DNA of 56,604 nt. Origin: Lacticaseibacillus thailandensis DSM 22698 = JCM 13996. GTDB lineage: Bacteria; Bacillota; Bacilli; Lactobacillales; Lactobacillaceae. The DNA lies in the NCBI RefSeq assembly GCF_001312865.1, contig NZ_BBER01000009.1:1-56604 (forward strand). Direction: 5' to 3'. This document shows positions 51,600 through 56,604 of this stretch, one piece after another. Made by a program: the position numbers and the translations under genes. Positions within the stretch are counted from its first letter, which is position 1. Each line of letters begins with the position of its first letter. A model generated the notes under the pieces. It did no database searches, was not told the origin of the DNA, and worked only from the letters and a program-made list of their open reading frames with translations.

Positions 51600-51710
51600 G
51601 CTGCGTTGAAGCACCAAGGCTTGTGCCATGTCTGTAGCAATTGATAATTGTCATTGACTAATCGTTGCGGTAAGGCATATACTGGAAACATTGAGATTTT
51701 TTTTAGGGGG

Positions 51711-53251
51711 ATGAATCAGTCGATGCGACGGCTAATTGATGGATCACGATTGCACTTCATTGGTTGGGGCCTGGTAGTGGGGGCCTTAGCGGGAGCGACG
51801 GTGGCTTTGTTCAGGCTGTTCATTGCACACATGTTAGCGTGGATCCAGGGCATTTACGCGCACCCCAGCTGGCCAAGTCTCGCAGTGGTGTTGGTACTGG
51901 GCATCGTCGTTAGTATCATTGCCGCTGTGTTGTTGCGTCAGGAGCCCAACATCAGCGGTTCCGGGATTCCCCAGGTAGAGGGGCAGTTGCAAGGCACCAT
52001 GGAGTTCCACTGGTGGGGGATCCTTTGGCGCAAGTTTGTCGCCGGCGTCCTGGCGATTGGTTCCGGCTTGTTCCTGGGCCGGGAGGGTCCCTCCATTCAA
52101 TTAGGGGCCGCAATTGGTCAGGGGGTCGCTGCTGGCCGTCACGAAAGTGGCAGTGAACGACGCGTCCTGATTGCGGCCGGAGCAGCTGGTGGGTTAGCCG
52201 CGGCTTTTAACGCACCCATTGCGGGTGTGATGTTCGTTTTGGAGGAGGTTTACCATAACTTTAGCCCGTTGGTGTGGATGAGTAGCCTGGCGTCTGCGGT
52301 GGCCGCCGACTACGTGTCCATGCGGGTCTTCGGGCTCACACCGGTGCTCCACATCACTTATGCGCATAGTTTGCCGATGAATCAATACTGGCACCTGGTA
52401 GTGTTGGGAATCATCTTGGGGTTGTTGGGCTTGCTCTATAACGCCACGTTGCTTTCACTGCCACGCTGGTATGGCCACTTACCCATTCCCCGCGTGGCGC
52501 AGGGCGTTGTACCGTTGTTGCTGATCATTCCGCTAGGATTTTGGATGCCCCAGGTACTGGGTGGTGGCAACGGGGTGATTCTCAACCTTGGTGGTCAGAT
52601 ACCCGTCCTTTCGGCGCTGTGCCTCCTGTTTGTCGTGCGCTTCGTCTTTTCGATGATGCGTACGGTTCCGGACTGCCTGGGGGGATTTTTCTTCCTATCT
52701 TGACGTTAGGGGCGGTGCTTGGTGCGCTGTATGGTGTGGCCATGGTGCGGCTAGGACTCTTACCCCAACAGTACGTGGTTAACTTGATGATTTTCGCGAT
52801 GGCTGGTTACTTTGCGGGTATTAGCAAGGCACCATTTACGGCCATTCTGCTCATCACCGAGATGGTGGGCAACCTCGGTCACTTGCTACCGCTGGCAGTG
52901 GTGTCGTTGGTAGCGTACGTCACCACGGATATCTTTGGCGGCCAGCCAATTTATGCGGCGCTATTGAACCGGATGACGGTGCCAGAAAGTTTAAGCCAAT
53001 TGCACCACCCGGTGACGTTCGAAGTACCCGTCTTTGCCGGTTCGACGTTGGACATGCACCAGGTGCGTGACTTTACGTGGCCAACGGGGAGCCTGCTGGT
53101 CGAAATTCGTCGGGGTGAGCGCCGGTTGGTCCCACAAGGCGCGGCCATGATTCGCGCGGGGGATACCCTCGTGGTGATGACTGACGGTAGTCGCCAGGCG
53201 CGGGTACGAGCGGTGATCGGCGGCGCGGCGGCGCGCCCACTCACCGAGTAA
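51711..53251 (+). CDS. ClC-family chloride channel/antiporter with RCK-C domain, frameshifted
   Basis: About 513 residues: ClC membrane domain with selectivity motifs GSGIPQVEG, GREGPSIQLGAAIGQG (gating Glu) and GIFLP, then a C-terminal TrkA-C-like domain (GSLLVEIRRGERRLVPQGAAMIRAGDTLVVMTD). Bacterial ClC proteins with the gating Glu usually exchange chloride for protons, which can aid acid survival. A missing base near 52663 breaks the frame; corrected, it reads SYGSGLPGGIFLPILTLGA. The start is ATG 51711 or 51723; AGGGGG directly abuts the first. Confidence 0.87.
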
Positions 53252-53345
53252 TATCGATGGGACTAAACTGCAGTTAACGCTATGCAATTGAAGGCTTTTG
53301 TGGTAGCATATCATTAGTATTTTGAACGGACACGGAGGAAGAATC

Positions 53346-53581
53346 GTGCAATCACTATTAACCACGTTGCTAATCGCAGACTCAGTGCTGATCATCATTG
53401 CGGTGATGATGCAGCCATCCAAGCAACAGGATGCTCTGAGCGCACTATCAGGCGGGTCCATGGATCCGTCTGGTCACACCAAGTCCCGGGGCTTTGAAGC
53501 TTCATGGAAAAGGTCACGTTGGTTTTGGGTGTGGTCTTCTTCGGGTTGGCCATTGCGTTGGCATACATTGCTTCGCACTAA
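53346..53581 (+). CDS. secG: Preprotein translocase subunit SecG, frameshifted
   Basis: About 78 residues with two membrane helices (LLTTLLIADSVLIIIAVMMQP and VTLVLGVVFFGLAIALAYIAS), the SecG pattern, and the conserved SRGFEAF between. It assists the SecYE channel. GTG 53346 has GGAGG seven bases upstream. One base is missing near 53504; restored, the sequence reads RGFEAFMEKVTLVLG and stops at 53581. The order secG-esterase-rnr is conserved in lactobacilli. Confidence 0.87.
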
Positions 53582-53598
53582 ATAGAGCGCCACGACCG

Positions 53599-53629
53599 AA
53601 GTCTCCCGGAATTTGCGGGGGACTTTTGT
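53599..53629 (+). terminator. Weak terminator after secG
   Basis: AAGTCTCCCG pairs with CGGGGGACTT with one mismatch, followed by TTTTGTT. Confidence 0.55.
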
Positions 53630-53796
53630 TATACTGGCGTTGTTATGTGGCTGCCGTCGGGCTGGACGTGCAGTTTGTTCTCAATATTACTGGTGGGTTG
53701 TTGAAGAAGGGTTGTTGGTCGATTATCTGGGTTCAACCCGTGTGGTGACGATAACCGCCATACAGGCAACAATGGTGCATCGAAAGGAGTTACCCT

Positions 53797-54522
53797 GTGC
53801 TCAGATATCCGCAACCAATTACACTGCCGGGCCGTAAGGACTTGCCCGGAGTGGTCTTACTACATTCGTTTACGGGTAGTAGCCGTGATATGCGGTTACT
53901 GGCCAATGATCTAAACGCGGCGGGTTACGCCGTGCAGGCACCCATCTTTAGTGGCCACGCCGACAAGACGCCGTTGGGGCCATTGAGTTTTGGCCCTGAC
54001 CGGTGGCTGGCGGAGACCCAGGCAGCGGTGCGCGCGATGCGGCGCGAATACGGTCGTGTGGTGACGTTCGGTCTTTCCATGGGTGGCAACTTTGCCCTGC
54101 GCGCCCTCGAAACGATGGCGGGGGTCGTGGCTGGCGGTGCGTTTGCCACGCCACTGGTGGACGGTTCGCCGCACTTTGCGCGGACGGTACACCGGTACAT
54201 GGACTACATTGTGCGCGAGTCCGACCAGCAAGCGGATTTTGGGGCCGCGCAGGGCGCAATTGAGCATCAGCGCGCTGCGTTGCGTCACCTAGCGCATCTA
54301 ACCATTGCCGCGGCACCATCCGTTCACGTACCGGTCTTGTTGGCACAGGGTGGACAGGACACTGTGATCACACCGCAGACAGCGTTGAGGTCTCTGGCGT
54401 TATTCCGGGGCGCCCCCGCGTCATTGGCGTGGTACCCGGAGGCCAACCACATTCTGACTGCGGATCCCCACAGCCAGGCCCAGTTGAGTCGCGACGTGTT
54501 GGCATTTTTGGCCCGGCTCTAA
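53797..54522 (+). CDS. Carboxylesterase, alpha/beta hydrolase
   Basis: A 241-residue cytoplasmic serine hydrolase of the Est30-like group, which hydrolyses short-chain esters. Oxyanion motif LLHSFTGSSRD, nucleophile elbow GLSMGG, catalytic Asp in AQGGQDTVI and His in EANHIL. The start is GTG with GAAAGGAG upstream. Its place between secG and rnr is conserved, but no functional link is known to me. Confidence 0.9.
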   Translation: MLRYPQPITLPGRKDLPGVVLLHSFTGSSRDMRLLANDLNAAGYAVQAPIFSGHADKTPLGPLSFGPDRWLAETQAAVRAMRREYGRVVTFGLSMGGNFALRALETMAGVVAGGAFATPLVDGSPHFARTVHRYMDYIVRESDQQADFGAAQGAIEHQRAALRHLAHLTIAAAPSVHVPVLLAQGGQDTVITPQTALRSLALFRGAPASLAWYPEANHILTADPHSQAQLSRDVLAFLARL

Positions 54523-54556
54523 AATTGTTAATTAATAAATCTAATTAAAGAAGAAG

Positions 54557-54580
54557 TGGGGTCGCGCTGGGCGCACCCCA
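54557..54580 (+). repeat. Hairpin directly upstream of the rnr ribosome-binding site
   Basis: TGGGGT and ACCCCA enclose GCGC-TGG-GCGC with a bulged C. It ends one base before TGGAGGT, the rnr ribosome-binding site, and lacks a T-run, so it may influence rnr translation or mRNA stability. Confidence 0.45.
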
Positions 54581-54594
54581 TCTGGAGGTAGAAC

Positions 54595-56604
54595 ATGACC
54601 ACTGTTGGTCACATACGTAATGAATTATTAGGGTTGTTTCGGCGCAATGCCAAGGTGAACTACTCCGTGGCGTCATTGCAACGGGCACTGAAGCTAAGGG
54701 ATAGTGCCGACATTAAGAACATGGTGACAGCGTTGAACGGCCTGATGAAGGAAAGCTTTATTCATCAGAACGAGCAGGAGCAGTACTCGTTGGGTGCCCC
54801 GAAGGCTGTCATCGTGGGTACTTTCCGTGGTAACGATAAGGGTTTCGGCTTTGTGAGCGTGGATGATTCCACCGACCGGATGTGTTTATCGCCCCACCAA
54901 ACACGAAGCACGCTATTGACGGGGATACGGTTGAAATCAACATCCTGCACCCAGCCAAACCGGGTGATCCGCGGGGGGCTGATGGCGAAGTAACCAAGGT
55001 CACGGGACACAAGTACACGTCATTAGTAGGTGAATTTCAGCCGTTTTCGGACAAAGAAGCGCGGCAAACCGGCTTCATTGGTACGGTGACGAGTCCCGAA
55101 AAGAAGATCCACAAGTACCCCATCATGGTGGAGGATACGGGAATGCATCCCCAAGCCGGGGACATGGTGATGGTGGAAATTACCCACTACCCAGATAACC
55201 TGCATCCAGCCAGCATGACGGGATGATGAGTCAGAACCTCGGAAACAAGAACGACCCAGGTGTAGATATCATGAGTATCGTGATGTCCAACCACATTAAG
55301 TCCGAATTTCCACCGGAAGTATTAGCGCAGGCGCAAAATATCCCCGACCACGTGTTGGACAGTGACCGGACCGGTCGGCGCGATATTACCGACCAGGCCG
55401 TGGTGACGATTGACGGTGATGACTCCAAAGACTTTGACGATGCCGTCACGGTTTGGCGCTTGGACAACGGTAACTACCATTTGGGTGTCCACATTGCCGA
55501 CGTTTCGTACTATGTGCGTCCGGGGACACCGCTTGATGATGAAGCGTATGACCGGGGCACGTCAACTTACCTGACGGACCGGGTCATCCCGATGTTGCCA
55601 TTCCGGTTGAGTAACGGGATTTGTTCCCTGAACCTGACGTTGACCGGTTGGCAATGAGCTGTGATATGGAAATTGATGGGCAGGGCCACGTGGTCAATCA
55701 CGACATCTACCCAAGCATCATTCGTTCACATGGGCGCTTGACGTACAACAACGTCAACAAGGCGCTTGACGGGGATGCTAGTGCGTTAGGTGACCGCCAG
55801 GAGTTGTTGCCGATGCTCCAAGACATGGCCCAGTTGCACCAGATTTTGTACAAGATGCGGCATGAACGTGGCGCAATCGACTTTGAAGAACATGAAGCCA
55901 AGATCATTGTGGACGATGTGGGTCACCCCATCGATATCGTCCTTCGCGAACGTGGCACCTCGGAACGGATGATTGAAAGCTTCATGCTTGCAGCTAATGA
56001 AACGGTCGCTAAGCACTACTACGATGCCCACCTGCCATTCCTTTACCGGGTGCACGAGCAGCCCGACAAGGATTCCATGAAGGAATTTATGGACTTCCTG
56101 GCGACCTTTGGCATTCAGATTCACAACGTGAAGGGCAAAGACGTCACGCCACGGATGTTGCAGCAAGTAGTGACGGACGTCGCCGGGACCCCAGAAGAAG
56201 CCATGGTCAACGTCAAGCTCTTGCGGAGCCTGCAGCAGGCCCGGTACTCACCGGACCCACTGGGCCACTTTGGGTTGGCCGCGAAGTACTACTCGCACTT
56301 CACCTCGCCAATTCGGCGTTATCCTGACCTGGTGGCGCACCGCATGATTCGTGAATATGCGCACAGCACCAGTGATGACGTGAAGGCGAAGTGGAAGCAG
56401 GTCTTGCCGGACATCGCGGTGCAAACCTCCACGGCCGAACGGCGGAGTGTGGACACTGAACGCGCCGTTGATGACCTGAAGAAGGCTGAGTACATGGAGG
56501 ACAAAGTCGGCCAGGAATTCGACGCGGTGGTTTCCTCTGTACTGAGTTTCGGGATGTTTGTCGAGTTACCGAACACGGTTGAGGGGCTGGTGCACATCAG
56601 CAAC
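54595..56604 (+). CDS. rnr: Ribonuclease R, frameshifted and cut by the window end
   Basis: A processive 3'-5' exoribonuclease. At least 670 residues visible: N-terminal helix-turn-helix (VNYSVASLQRALKL), cold-shock-type domains (GTFRGNDKGFGFVSVDD), the RNB catalytic domain with metal ligands in TIDGDDSKDFDDAVTV, and ARYSPDPLGHFGLAAKYYSHFTSPIRRYPDL, then the beginning of the S1 domain (FDAVVSSVLSFGMFVELPNTVEGLVHIS). Three bases are missing: G near 54880, G near 55224 and C near 55635. GGAGGT precedes ATG 54595. In lactobacilli smpB normally follows, beyond this window. Confidence 0.94.

Overview
The window looks like a core chromosomal segment of a lactic acid bacterium of the family Lactobacillaceae with a fairly G+C-rich genome. 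The main clues are the divergent pepQ/ccpA pair, the hprK-lgt-gpsA block, rapZ-yvcK-whiA, clpP under CtsR and CIRCE sites, cggR-gapA-pgk-tpiA-eno, and secG-esterase-rnr. The genus cannot be fixed from the sequence alone. I see no phage, insertion sequence, CRISPR array or rRNA. One tRNA is present, tRNA-Arg with a CCG anticodon.

Layout. 1-3.3 kb: trxA, yslB on the opposite strand, murI, rdgB and a YfcE-type phosphoesterase. 3.4-8 kb: glpF, a CBS-domain c-di-AMP receptor (CbpB/DarB type), an MscS channel, DUF948 and YtxH-like envelope proteins, and a HAD phosphatase. 8-10.5 kb: divergent pepQ and ccpA. 10.5-15.6 kb, minus strand: pepV-birA-pbp1A. 16-22 kb: ribokinase with an unknown small gene, a YibE/YibF-type membrane pair, a metallophosphoesterase, yutD-yutF and a TIGR01906 membrane protein. 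22-26 kb: hprK, lgt, gpsA, trxB. 26-34.8 kb: phosphoglucomutase, an HD-domain nucleotidase, uvrB, uvrA, an HdeD-like protein. 34.9-40.4 kb: rapZ, yvcK, whiA, tRNA-Arg, clpP, cggR. 40.4-45 kb: the lower-glycolysis genes. 45.4-50.6 kb, minus strand: two paralogous secreted glucosaminidase/LysM autolysins with Ser/Ala/Thr-rich linkers. 50.9-56.6 kb: aquaporin, ClC transporter, secG, carboxylesterase and an incomplete rnr.

The most important caution is base-level quality. I count about 37 single-base frameshifts in 23 otherwise normal, mostly core genes. Many are an A7 or T7 run where the protein needs six; most of the others are a G or C missing from a short run. I read this as uncorrected assembly error rather than gene decay, so frameshifted genes are listed as single CDSs spanning the shift.

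The best regulatory observations are these. The two halves of the thioredoxin system, trxA and trxB, lie about 25 kb apart but share the promoter geometry TTTACT-N17-TATA(A/T)T followed by a CTTAC-N5-GTAAG palindrome. A LexA-like box and promoter precede an intrinsic terminator upstream of uvrB. clpP has both a CtsR-like site and a CIRCE element. cggR has a leader with a terminator-like hairpin and a long operator-like palindrome. I found no clearly new multi-gene system.
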